Below are positions 35,101 through 44,913 of a stretch of 64,000 bases of DNA, in pieces. A program made the position numbers and the translations under genes. The notes beneath the pieces are model-generated. The model had not been told where the DNA came from, made no database searches, and saw only the letters and a program-made list of their open reading frames with translations. This stretch comes from Ostrinia nubilalis (Eukaryota; Arthropoda; Insecta; Lepidoptera; Crambidae), in contig NC_087105.1 of the NCBI RefSeq assembly GCF_963855985.1, positions 436,501 to 500,500 of the forward strand, read 5' to 3'. Position 1 is the stretch's first letter, and each line of letters begins with the position of its first letter.

Positions 35101-37509
35101 TTAAAAACTAGAGATGAAACGGATATCCGGTAACTATCCGGTAGGCCGGATATCCGGCCGGATACCGGATATTAAAAAACTACGACAATTTCCTATTAAT
35201 AAAATGAAATACATTAATCTTTGAGGTAAATATAAATAAAATGGCTTATAATAATGGCGGCTTTTATTTAAAGTCCAAAAAGTTACAAAAAAAGCCATAT
35301 TAAGACCTTTCAAAAAATTATTTTGTTTTTCTGGGCTATTCACTCTAATGACGAATACATAAATAGTAAATATCTGTTAATGACGAAATATTTCCAAATA
35401 ACAAAAGCGATCTTTTTTCACTAATGGTCTGATGACATGATGCATGCATGCAGTTCAGTCAGATTACGCAACAAGTAAACTAATTTAATTTTCGCTATTC
35501 AATCACACACTCACGATAGCAACCGAAATCGCCCGAATTGATCTGCCCCCTAGACAAGTGGCAAAATCTATTCGGACGGATTTGATTTTCGAAAAGTGTG
35601 ACTAGTCTAGTCTACTAATATACCCACTGATCGCGTTCGAAGCACCTGTGCGGCGCTAAACTCGTCACGACATGCAACGAGACAATGGGCCAACTATCCG
35701 GCCGCCGGATATCCGGCTATCCGGCCTAGCAGCTGGCCGGATATCCGGTATCCGGTATCCGGCCAAACAACTATCCGTTTCATCTCTATTAAAAACTGTT
35801 CAAAATATCCGAAAACTGGTTACTGATTCTGAAAGTGCTCCACGAGCTCTATCCAACGGTACCAATAATAAGTTATAAAATAAACTGGATCTATCCGAAA
35901 ATTCAATGTTTCTAGCTTCCATACATTTACTACTGCCACAGTCATGGCACTCATGTCTTGATAATATTATAGCAAGTAAAGCCTAAAACCAATGTTTTTC
36001 ATGAATAATTTTAAATAAGAATGCTATTTACGAGTTAATTTTAAGTGTTTATGATTTAAAATAAAAAAACAACACTTCTTATATTGTGTGCCTGACATAG
36101 TGGCATACATTTAGTATGGAGGCTGAAAAAATTGGCTTTTCGGATAGATCCAGTTAATTCTGTAACATATTACTGATATCGTTTGAAAGAGCTCGTGAAG
36201 CACTTTCAGGATCAGTAATCAGTTTTTCAATATCTTGTGTAGTTTAGAAATAATCGAATGAGATCACTTATCGTTTCCACCCTGTAGATTAAAGGTTAAG
36301 GCTCTAACGCCTAAAATTGAAAGGATTGTATCCCGAGTTTGGCTCCTAGGTCTGAAAAGTAGGTAGGCCGCCATTTGTTAGTCAAAGTCTTTTTATTCCG
36401 TGCTTAGGCCCTTTCCAAGGCACTTATACACGTCCCAAATAAGTAACTTGCTCTGCCACTACTTCGGGACAACAAATGCGCTGGTGTTTTTCTTTCTAGT
36501 GCATAATTTTGATCTTCTGAGTTTTCATGTTTGCAGAGAGGCGTTGTACGTGAGCTCGACGACAGTGACCAGGGACTCCCAGGTCAACATCGCCAAGAAC
36601 GAGTGCGGCACCAACACCAACTGCAGAGGACCTACCGTTGTCAAGTAAATATATTTTGTATAGCTTTTTCCCGCGGCTTCACCCGCGTGAAATTTATTTT
36701 GTCACAGATCGTCATAAATTATAGCTAGCCCATATGCTATTCTGGGTTATAAACAATAATACTGTAAAGTTTCAAAGTAAAAATGAAGATCGTTTCGTCT
36801 CTACACTAAAACATTTAATTAGCAAAATATCTTGCCGACGCTTCAGGCTGTCCATCTTGTATTTACGGTTAAAACAGGATAATAAATTGCGTATAGCGAC
36901 TGAACTAAGCATCCAAATCCAGTTATGTATGTAAATTGATTCACCATGCGATCTTTTCCAAATTAATATCGTCTGATATACACTGTTATTAGTAAAACAC
37001 TAGCAACCTGCGGGGTTGCTGGTGTTTTGACCCTGTATAACGACATAACGAGCAAGTCACTATTGCTTGAAAAAGATAGTTCTTGATGTCTTTGCCAATC
37101 TAGGTTTAATTTGTTTTAATTACTTAGTAAAAGAGGAAAGATTTGATTGTTTGTATGAATCTGACTAACGAAACTACTGATCTGAATTGAAAAATCTTTC
37201 ACCATTAGTGGCTTTATTCTGATGAACATAGATAGTTGCGAAGTTCGCCGAGTCGGCTAGTAAGAAATAAATTAACCTTTTTTCTTATTCGTTCCGTTTC
37301 GTTTCAGGTACACGATGCTATCGGGCGGCCACTTCATACAAACAGGTTTCCACATAGTGCAGTCGACGTTCTCATACATCCTCATGTTGATATTCATGAC
37401 TTACAACGTGTGGCTATGCATGGCTCTGGTGCTGGGCATGGGGCTCGGCTACTTCTTCTTCGGCTGGCGGAAGAGCTCCGTCGTCGACTCCAACGAACAC
37501 TGCCAATGA
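32153..37509 (+). CDS. Ctr1: High-affinity copper transporter, Ctr1 family (4 coding exons)
   Basis: Coding exons are 32153-32221, 34130-34257, 36537-36644 and 37308-37509. They total 507 nt (168 aa plus stop) with matching phases (0, 2, 2) and GT-AG sites. Ctr1 proteins form trimers that import Cu(I) across the plasma or endosomal membrane. The extracellular N-terminus is His/Met-rich (MEHHDMHHDCDGDGGHGHSH). TM1 is about residues 40-64. A loop with an NxT/C-containing patch (KNECGTNTNC) follows. TM2 carries the diagnostic MLIFM (MxxxM) copper-relay motif, and TM3 the GMGLGYFFFG helix-packing glycines. The C-terminus ends HCQ where human CTR1 has HCH. The length is near that of human CTR1 (190 aa). 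The start is fixed by an acceptor 14 nt upstream of the ATG (32138/32139), so at least one non-coding 5' exon exists upstream. Introns 2 and 3 are loaded with TEs. It is intact and very likely functional; orthology to Drosophila Ctr1A rather than Ctr1B is unproven. Confidence 0.95.
32222..34129. other. Ctr1 intron 1
   Basis: Donor GTG/GTTAGT at 32221/32222 and acceptor TGTTGCAG at 34129. No exon is seen inside. A LINE or SINE tail (ATTTATTTATTTCTCACAC then AATACAGGATACAAT) lies at about 33602-33645. A CpG-rich patch lies at about 33340-33430. Confidence 0.6.
34279..34345 (+). mobile_element. Diverged LINE 3'-tail fragment in Ctr1 intron 2
   Basis: CGCTGGTAGGGCAAGGACAT, AAAGGCTCCTTGAG and AATAAACA then TTTTGAT match, with divergence, the last 70 bp of the TTTGAC-tailed LINE at 2765-2880. 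Confidence 0.65.
34435..34893 (-). mobile_element. Helitron-like element, longer family (459 bp)
   Basis: On the minus strand it ends in a hairpin-like GGATCCACGCGTACGAAG, CGCGGGCGGCCA and CTAG, preceded on the plus strand by A (34434). The other end reads TC on the minus strand with T following (34894). It contains two copies of a TTCCCGTGGGAATT inverted motif. Family membership is less certain than for the 198- and 233-bp elements. Confidence 0.5.
34909..36284. mobile_element. TA-flanked long-inverted-repeat element in Ctr1 intron 2
   Basis: The ends CAGGGTGGAAACGATAAGTG and its inverse CACTTATCGTTTCCACCCTG are followed inward by about 150-200 bp of mirrored sequence (CTCGATTATTTCTAAACTA, CTGATCCTGAAAGTGCTTCA). 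TA flanks both sides (34907-34908, 36285-36286). One arm segment is duplicated in tandem, at 34976-35100 and 35810-35935. It holds a hAT MITE at 35109-35788. No transposase is present. Confidence 0.8.
35109..35788. mobile_element. hAT-type MITE (680 bp) nested in the TA-flanked element
   Basis: TIRs TAGAGATGAAACGGATA and TATCCGTTTCATCTCTA are each followed by runs of the palindromic word CCGGATATCCGG. The 8-bp target duplication TTAAAAAC is exact (35101-35108, 35789-35796) and fits the hAT preference (T at position 2, A at position 7). The AT-rich interior has no significant ORF. Confidence 0.9.
36645..37307. other. Ctr1 intron 3 with diverged Helitron-like sequence
   Basis: Shortly after the donor (GTAAAT), TAGCTTTTTCCCGCGGCTTC and ACCCGCGTGAAATTTATTTT resemble the 3' end of the Helitron-like families. 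The CTAG terminus is degraded. A second remnant (AAGAGGAAAGATTTGATTG) lies at about 37131. Confidence 0.5.
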
Positions 37510-38820
37510 TCCACAGACTCGCCACCGAGGGTTTTAAGCCAGGACGTATAGATCAACATCTTTGCCTTGTTTTGTAGGATCTCGAAAAGACAATACAATA
37601 ACTTTGCCCTGTTTTGCATGACAATTTTTCGAAAATATGAGGCTTTTGGCTTGATACCCTTATTATGAACATTTGTACAACACTACAGCAATATTGAATT
37701 GAAATTAAGTACCTATCAATGAAGTATTTACGAGGTATGTAGCTAGTAAGTTTTAACTAACTCCCTTACTTATAATTTCCATGGGCATTGAACACTGAGA
37801 AGACATTTCCTTACAAAATGCCATTTTGAAAGTGCTCAAAGCTCATGTAACTCTATCAGTAAGGGGGAAATGCAATCAGGTTACATGGTGCTGTAACCTT
37901 TTCAACTAAATTAGTAAATAATAAGTAAGTACTAGTGTACCTATAGTCTTGCCATTCCATTTATTATGAACTATTTTATGAGTTAAATTGTTAAAAGATT
38001 TTTTCATTTTAAAACCTTTTGAATTGTTTAACTCAATCATCAAATTTGCTCGATTACACTTTGTAGCAGAGGCAATATACTATTTGCACTTCCATTTCTT
38101 CACTGAATAAACATAAAGTTTACCTACTTTTAAATACCGTGGTTTAAGTCGTTATTGTCGTCGTCAGTACCTTTATAAATATTAAAAATTATTCATTAAA
38201 ATACCTAATTTATATCATTAAATTACCATTATTTATTGACATTAATATTATCTACTGTCTGAGAAAAATAAATTTGGATTTGCTACCCAGTAATTCCTGT
38301 GCCATTTCTATTCAAAAAAAAGATAAACAAAACCATGTCTCTTCTTTTATGTCAAAAATATTATACCTACAGCAAGTTTCCCGGAGTACGAAAGAATTTT
38401 CCACTAGACCCTTATTGCTTCAAACTAAGAAAACATCATCCAAACTAGAATTTCTTTTTATTCAGATTTGTACCGAAAGTTAGGAAACTGGAAATATAGC
38501 TCAAGCCAATCAATTTCACTGTACTAGCAAAATTTATCATGACAATAAGCTATGAGTCCACGGGCCAATACTGCATGTATTATTATAAGTATTAATGACA
38601 ATTTATTTTATTGTATATCTATAATGTACTGTACAATAAGCGATAACCTTTTTGTAAGTTCAAAATTAAATTGAAGTAAGTAAATTAGGTATTTCACTTA
38701 AAGAATTTGGAAAAATGTGATAATTACATTATGTATGTAGATTTAAGTTTATGTAAATAAGATTTAACTATGAGAAATACATTCCTGTTATTCAAATAAA
38801 GATATTCAATATAATTACAT
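37510..38820 (+). other. Ctr1 3' UTR
   Basis: AT-rich sequence following the Ctr1 stop. Poly(A) signals AATAAA occur at about 38105 and 38795-38800, the latter followed by AT-rich sequence suited to cleavage. The end of the transcript is inferred. Confidence 0.55.
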
Positions 38821-38868
38821 GGTATTTTTCTTATTAATAAAAGTGTTCCGCACTATAATTACTTACTT

Positions 38869-38990
38869 GGCTAAGTTGCACCATCTTACTTTAACTTTAA
38901 CAGACGTCTAAAATCTGTCAAACTCCATACAAAAACCACCGGTGATGGTTATACATAGTTACGGTAAAAGTAAGTTGGTGCAACGCAATG
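38869..38990. mobile_element. Diverged PIF/Harbinger-like MITE
   Basis: GGCTAAGTTGCACCA at the left and TTGGTGCAACG near the right match the MITE at 29223. The right terminus is degraded, so no target duplication is recognisable. Confidence 0.65.
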
Positions 38991-39500
38991 TGGTAACAAA
39001 AGGTAGGTACTTACTTGAGCAGGTTTTTATGAAAAAAAACTTACTTTACATTTCCTAAGTGTAGACATGACCTGCCTGCCTATTTGTGATGTTTATATGT
39101 CCTCGATCGACATGGGAGACATTGTGGTAGGTACTTGGACGAATAAACCGTTTAGTCGTCCAAAGGTAGGTCCTACCATAATTTAACAAGCTACTAGGTC
39201 AGTTTCTTATTACGCTGCAACTAATGTTAAACACTGACCCTCCCACTGCATCTCCTCCCACTTCAATAGGTATGTACAACAATAATAAGCGTCTTGTAGT
39301 CTTCTGAGTTAAGATAAGGTAGATCTTAGCTCTATGTTACTTTATATGTTAGTTCATAGGTAGGGTAGTACGACTAAGGGCCGGGTCTTCAGAACGTGTT
39401 TTGCCCTACACAATCAACAAAATCATTCTACAACAACTTAATAACTAAACGTTGAATGTTTATTAAATATGTTTTTGGTAGGGCAATACACGCGCTGAAG

Positions 39501-39815
39501 CAGGGTCGGACTGGGCCGGAAGGGCCCGGGTGGCTGATCGCAATCCCGAGGCCCGAGACTAGATCATGGTGATGGGATACTATCGAAAAATACTGAGATA
39601 CACAAATTGAGATAAACAAACTGTAAAAAATTTATTACAATACTAAAATAAAGTAAAATAATAAGTAGGTATTTACTAATAACAAATAATAATATAAAGC
39701 TAGCCAATCAACATTTTTTTTAAAACAGGAGAACTTTCAGCTAAGCAGTTAATAACTCGATCGTAAAAGCTGCTGTTTTCGTAATCCTTGATTAGATCCG
39801 ATTCTGTATTTAATA
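39501..39815 (-). pseudogene. hAT element 3' end: terminus and transposase C-terminus
   Basis: The terminus CAGGGTCGGACTGGGCC at 39501 is a typical hAT end. Read on the minus strand, 39813-39700 encodes the C-terminal residues NTESDLIKDYENSSFYDRVI and NCLAESSPVLKK, ending in TAG at 39700-39702. This is the distal part of a hAT C-terminal dimerisation domain. The upstream part of the same domain sits at 49392-49640, separated by the foldback nest inserted at the TA at 39814-39815. The element is therefore split and 5'-truncated. Confidence 0.75.
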
Positions 39816-40110
39816 CAGTGTGAGTTACGATAAAGTGCACATATGAAATTAGGTGAAACTAGATCTATTTTTATCGACAAAAAACAGGTCAAAAATTTTT
39901 TGAGATTTTTTTTTAATTTTTTTTCTTCCAATTACTTATTGTAAAGAAAACGTAATAACTTTTAAACTAAGAGGTATATCCTGTAAAAACAGTAATAATG
40001 CTAAATAACAGACGATATTAAAAAATACATATAAGAAAATGCCAACAAATAATAAAAAATGATACTTTTTGAAAAAAAAATTAAATTCGTGTTTTTTTGG
40101 TTCGTTCGTT

Positions 40111-41817
40111 TCAGCCAAATGACGTCCACTGCTGGACAAAGGCCTCCCCCAAGGTTTTCCACAATGAACGGTCCTGCGCTGCCCGCATCCAGGCTCTTCC
40201 CGCGACCTTTACCAGATCGTCGGTCCACCTAGTAGGAGGCCTGCCCACGCTACGTTTTCCAGCCCGTGGTCGCCACTCGAGAACTTTCCTGCCCCAACGG
40301 CCATCGTCTCTACGAGCTATGTGCCCCGCCCACTGCCACTTGATTTTAGCAATTCTGCGAGCTATGTCGGTTACTTTGGTTCTCCTACGGATCTCCTCAT
40401 TTCTGATTCGATCACGCAGGGAAACTCCGAGCATAGCCCGCTCCATCGCCCTTTGGGTGACCTTGAGCCTTCTTATGAGGCCCATAGTAAGCGACCACGT
40501 TTCGGATCCATATGTCAACACTGGCAACACACACTGCTCGAAGACTTTCGTCTTGAGACACTGCGGTATTTCGGACATGAGTATATGGCGAAGCTTCCCG
40601 AACGCTGCCCATCCGAGTTGGATTCGACGATTGACCTCTTTCTCGAAGTTGGACCTACCTAACTGGACTGTTTGTCCCAGGTATACATAATTGTCGACAA
40701 CTTCGAGTGTAGAGTCTCCAACCTTCAGAGGAGTGGGTGCAACACGGACATTAGACATGATTTTTGTCTTGTCCATGTTCATTCTGAGGCCCACTTGTTG
40801 AGAGGCTCTACTGAGGCCATCGAGCATTGTGCCTAGATCCTCCAAGGTCTCAGCCATGACTACGATATCGTCCGCGAATCGAAGGTGGGTGATGTACTCG
40901 CCGTTGATATTTATGCCAAATCCGTTCCAGTCCAGAAGCTTGAAGACATCTTCCAGGGCGGTGGTAAACAGTTTTGGAGATATGACGTCTCCCTGTCTTA
41001 CCCCTCGCTGCAACTGGATAGGTTTCGAATCCCGATCCTGGAGGCGGACCGACATTGTGGCGTTTTTGTACAAACCCCTCAACACTTCGATATATCGATA
41101 GTCAATTTGGCACCTTTGGAGAGACTGTAGCACTGCCCAGGTCTCGACCGAATCGAAGGCTTTCTCATAATCCACAAACGCCAGGCAAAGTGGTTGATTA
41201 TACTCCTCGGTCTTCTGTATAATCTGCCTTAGCGTATGTATGTGGTCTATGGTACTAAAGCCTTTTCGGAAACCGGCTTGTTCGGGAGGCTGGAAGTCGT
41301 CGAGCCTGCGAGCGAGACGATTCGTAATGACTCTTGAAAACAGCTTGTAGACATGGCTCAGAAGTGAGATGGGTCTATAATTCTTCAATAAGGTTTTGTC
41401 ACCTTTTTTGAAGAAGAGTACCACCACACTTCTGTGCCATGTCGTAGGCGTTTTTCCTTCGAGGATGACGGAATTGAACAGCTTCTGAAGAGCCCTCAGT
41501 ACCGGCGTTCCGCCTGCCTTCAAAAGCTCAGCCGTGATTCCATCATCACCCGGTGCCTTGTTGTTCTTCAGCTGTTTGAGAGCCATTCTAATCTCGTACA
41601 GACTGACGTCCGGGATATCTTCGGTATAGTGTCGGGTCAGTCTAGCTCTTGGGTCTTCGGCTAGATTTGTGACAGGTGCACGTACACTCGTGTATAATTG
41701 TCCGTAGAACTTCTCGACCTCTTCCAATATCTCCGGCCCCGACGAAATGGCTCTGCCATCCTCTGTCTTCAGCTTGGTCAGTTGACTTTGGCCAACAGAC
41801 AGATCTCTTGCGAACAC
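40111..41817 (-). pseudogene. RTE LINE polyprotein, reverse transcriptase part
   Basis: About 568 codons continuing the endonuclease frame after the shift; the first ATG in the frame is not a true start. It contains LKQLKNNKAPGDDGI, NYRPISLLSHVYKLFSRVI, QAGFRKGFSTIDHI, VDYEKAFDSV, GVRQGDVISPKLF, and the FADD active site at 40868-40879. A C-terminal region follows with a Cys/His-poor RRIAKIKWQWAGHIARR motif and RWTDDLVKVAGRAWMRAAQD, ending QQWTSFG-stop at 40111. All catalytic residues are present. Only the frameshift disables this copy, so it is relatively young. Confidence 0.9.
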
Positions 41818-41863
41818 TTTAGAGCCCCTGTTTCGCTCAATCGCCTCTTTAATACGGTCTGTA

Positions 41864-43090
41864 TTAGGTAAATTGGCGTAGGTCGCGAGTCAAAGACTTG
41901 GAGATCTGTCTGTTAAGGCGCCGATACTGAGCAGCATCTTCAGAGGACTGCAGAACCAAGTTCCGTCTCTCTTCCATGAGTTGATTGGTGAGGTCAGAGA
42001 TCTTTTTGGTTCCTTTTGAACGACGGGTTTTAAAGAACTTAGACCCAGTCGTTTGGACAATTTCCACGAACCTGTCATTGTATTTGTCCACATTTTCGCA
42101 GTCTCCTAGGCATTCGAAACGATTTTGCAACTCGAGCTGAAAGCTTTCGGGGTTTTGGAGTTGGATGGGCGCTGGGCGGAGCGTAGACTTCATCAGTCGA
42201 CATCTCTCGAGCTTGGGTCTGATATTCAATGTGCCTCTTACCATTCGGTGATCGCTTCCTGTTTTGACCGAATTGATCACAGAGACATCATTGAATATAT
42301 GCTTCTTCGTCGACAAGATGAAGTCTATCTCATTTTTTGTAGCGCCATTGGGATGCAGCCATGTCCACTTTCGCTGTTTTGGCTTTCTGAAGAAGGAGTT
42401 CATCATAAAGAGGCCCTCCCTCTCCATAAAGCCAGCCAGCAGTTGGCCACGTGCGTTCCTCTCTCCGTACCCAAATTGCCCCACTTTCGGCTCATTATCG
42501 CTTCGTTTACCTAGCTTCGCGTTGAAGTCCCCCATCACAACGGTAAAATGGGACCGGGAGCCATGTATGGCTCTGGAAATATCCTCATACATGGTCTCCA
42601 CTTCGTCGTCGGGGTGTTCCGTGGTCGGTGCGTATACCTGTATGACCTTCAACGAATACCGTTTGGTGATTCTGAGTATCAGGTACACTACCCTCGCCGA
42701 AACACTCTCGATCTGGACCACGTTGTTGACAAGGGACTTGTGGACGATAAACCCGACACCACCCTGGGACTGCTGGTCGCCCTCCCGGAAATAGAGCAGG
42801 TTTCCGGATTTAAGAATTACGGTGTCCTCCCCCTCTCTTCGAACTTCACATAATCCTACGATATCCCACCGTAACCTGCTCAGCTCTTCCTCGAGTTCCA
42901 TTAGCTTCACGTCTGTACGCAGTGTGCGAGCGTTATAGGTTGCCAGGGCCAGAGGTCGTCGGTGTTGGTAGCCTGGCATCCCCCGGGGATTCTTCGCACC
43001 CCTTGCCCCACCGTTACCGTGACCGCTACCGTGGTCCGGGATAGTGGGGCCGCCGGGGACTAGGGGCCGTTTTTTTGTTTTTGCCACCAT
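41864..43090 (-). pseudogene. RTE LINE polyprotein, endonuclease part
   Basis: 408 codons opening at ATG 43090. A basic Gly/Pro-rich leader of about 45 residues precedes an apurinic endonuclease-like (EEP) domain. Its motifs are LATYNARTLRT, the metal-binding DIVGLCEVRREGE, VVMGDFNAKLGKR, and the catalytic TGSDHRMV near residue 285. This domain nicks target DNA to prime reverse transcription. Beyond it a linker leads toward the RT. The frame ends in a stop at 41864, but coding resemblance continues in the next frame (NTDRIKEAIERNRGS at about 41830-41860). A single-base indel near 41870-41884 is therefore the likely break. Confidence 0.9.
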
Positions 43091-43934
43091 TTGGAGGGTT
43101 TTGCCCTAATCGCCACGCTTGGCAGGCGGGTTGGCGATCGCAGTTTTTTTGCTTGGTTTCGCACGCAGACGCTGCTGCCCGTCCGGTGCTACAGGAGTTT
43201 GTCGCCTCTTACGACACGCCTCCTGTTGGTGGTGGGGAAAAGTATTCTTTTACGGCCGTCCCCACACAGCACGTTTTTTTGGTTATTTGATAAATTTCTC
43301 CAAAAAATGCCCCTATAACAGGTGGTTTTTATTACTTTGTATTATTCTCTATCGTATTACCTTTGTAAAACCAAAAATCGCATGTCTCTATCCCTATCAC
43401 AACATTTGCTATGATCGTTTGAACTAAGCCTCTCCGGGCGCGCCATTCAACGCTTCGTTAACTACGAAACTGAAAATGGCTCTAGATTTGTAATTTTGAT
43501 AAAGACAAGTTAGATTTAAATAAAAACAAAAGATTTCGAAGTAAAATAAGCATTTTCGTTAAAATTAAAATTGTCCCTACCTGTAGCGGAGAATAATGTT
43601 GTGGTAGGCCTTTGTTCAAACTATCGTAGAAAATGTTGTGATAGGGATAGAGACATGCGATTTTTGGTTTTACAAAGGTAATACGATAGAGAATAATACA
43701 AAGCAATAAAAACCACCTGTTATAGGGGCATTTTTTGGAGAAAACCAAAAAAACACGAATTTATAAGCAGATTTTTTTCAAAAAGTATCATTTTTTATTA
43801 TTTGTTAGCATTTTCTTAGTATTTTTTTAGTATCGTCTGTTATTTAGCATTATTACTGTTTTTATTTTATCAGGATATACCTCTTAGTTTAAAAGTTATT
43901 ACGTTTTCTTTACAATAAGTAATTTTAAGAAAAA

Positions 43935-44804
43935 CGCGCCCCGCGCGGTGACGCGCCCCGCGACGCATCGACAGCCCTAGCACCGAGCGCAGAGATTTTG
44001 ACAACCCTACGGCTGCGCGGCCGCACGCCGCACGGACCGAGCTAATATAACAGACGGCGGCGACCGCGGGCGCCTAGCATTCGCTCGGGAGCCATCGCAA
44101 CAGCCAGACGATCGCGCGCGCGTCTACAGTTAATTGCGCAAGAGTCCCTAGCGAATAGCTGCCCTCACTGTTCCCACTAACCTGGCTCGATAGGACTTTC
44201 TGCTCGCGCGGTTTCCGCGACACGAGCGAACCATCGCTGCCTGTATTCACATCCAAATCCCTACCGAGTGCATGCTTTACTCAATCCCGACCTGCGGTAG
44301 CAATCCCGCTGCCACCCTTCCTGTAATTCCTCCCCACTCGCCACGTAGGTCCCAAGCCTTTTACCTTCGGTGCACGAATCCCCACTTCGTTGACCTCGGT
44401 TACCGATTTGGGAGCGAACCGTCCTACCCCCCTAGTTTATAAGTATCCAAACTAACACTCGCTAAACCTCGCACAGGGCGCCGCCCCTCTCGCGGATACG
44501 TAAACTAGTCTCGGGACGCGAACCGGGCGCGTCGCTATCCCTCTCGTCATAGTAGATTTGCAATTGTGGAATAACTTGTTCATTATTTAAATAATAGTAA
44601 TTTAGAGTCAGTGAAACTAGAATAAGTAAACTATTGTGGAACCTGAATTATAAGTGCCATTGTGTTATTGATTGTGCGTTCCCTTGGTCAAATATCCCTG
44701 TAGGCATCCTGGATAGGTACACATCCCTCATCGCAGAAGGCGAACTGGGACTCAGTACTAAACAGCGGGGTGTCAGACTGAGCTAGCTTAGACGCCCCGT
44801 TGCA
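43935..44804 (+). repeat. 5' LTR of a Ty3/gypsy element
   Basis: From 43949 (TGACGCGCCCCGCGACG) to 44804 (CCCGTTGCA) it is nearly identical to the 3' LTR. I count two substitutions and one 2-bp indel in about 857 bp. The outer edge is odd: ACGCGCCCCGCG occurs twice (43935 and 43951) and the expected TGTG start is missing. This suggests a small duplication or repair at insertion. Confidence 0.9.
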
Positions 44805-44805
44805 A

Positions 44806-44816
44806 TGGCGCCCAAC
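44806..44816 (+). other. Primer binding site of the LTR element
   Basis: TGGCGCCCAAC lies one base after the 5' LTR, the typical form of a retroelement tRNA primer site. Confidence 0.8.
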
Positions 44817-44913
44817 TAAATAACCCACGGAACCTACAGGGAACACCAGATCGCTAGACACAAGCGAAAGACCAAAAGGAAAACAAAACTTCGCACCAAA
44901 TTGATAATCACAC

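Larger units (their letters stand above)
40101..43272 (-). mobile_element. Near full-length RTE-clade LINE
   Basis: The element sits in the left arm of the foldback and is bounded by the duplication GTTTTTTTGG at 40091-40100 and 43273-43282. It comprises a 5' region, one long ORF (broken once, see next entries), almost no 3' UTR, and a GAACGAA tail. Three short 5'-truncated relatives in this window (20097, 27289, 61745) share the tail. AP endonuclease plus RT in a single ORF and a microsatellite tail are typical of the RTE clade. Confidence 0.9.

Noticed and set aside
44074..44256. Minus-strand 60-codon ORF, repeated identically at 48543-48725
   Set aside because: The two are the same because they lie in the two LTRs; no conserved domain and no promoter context.
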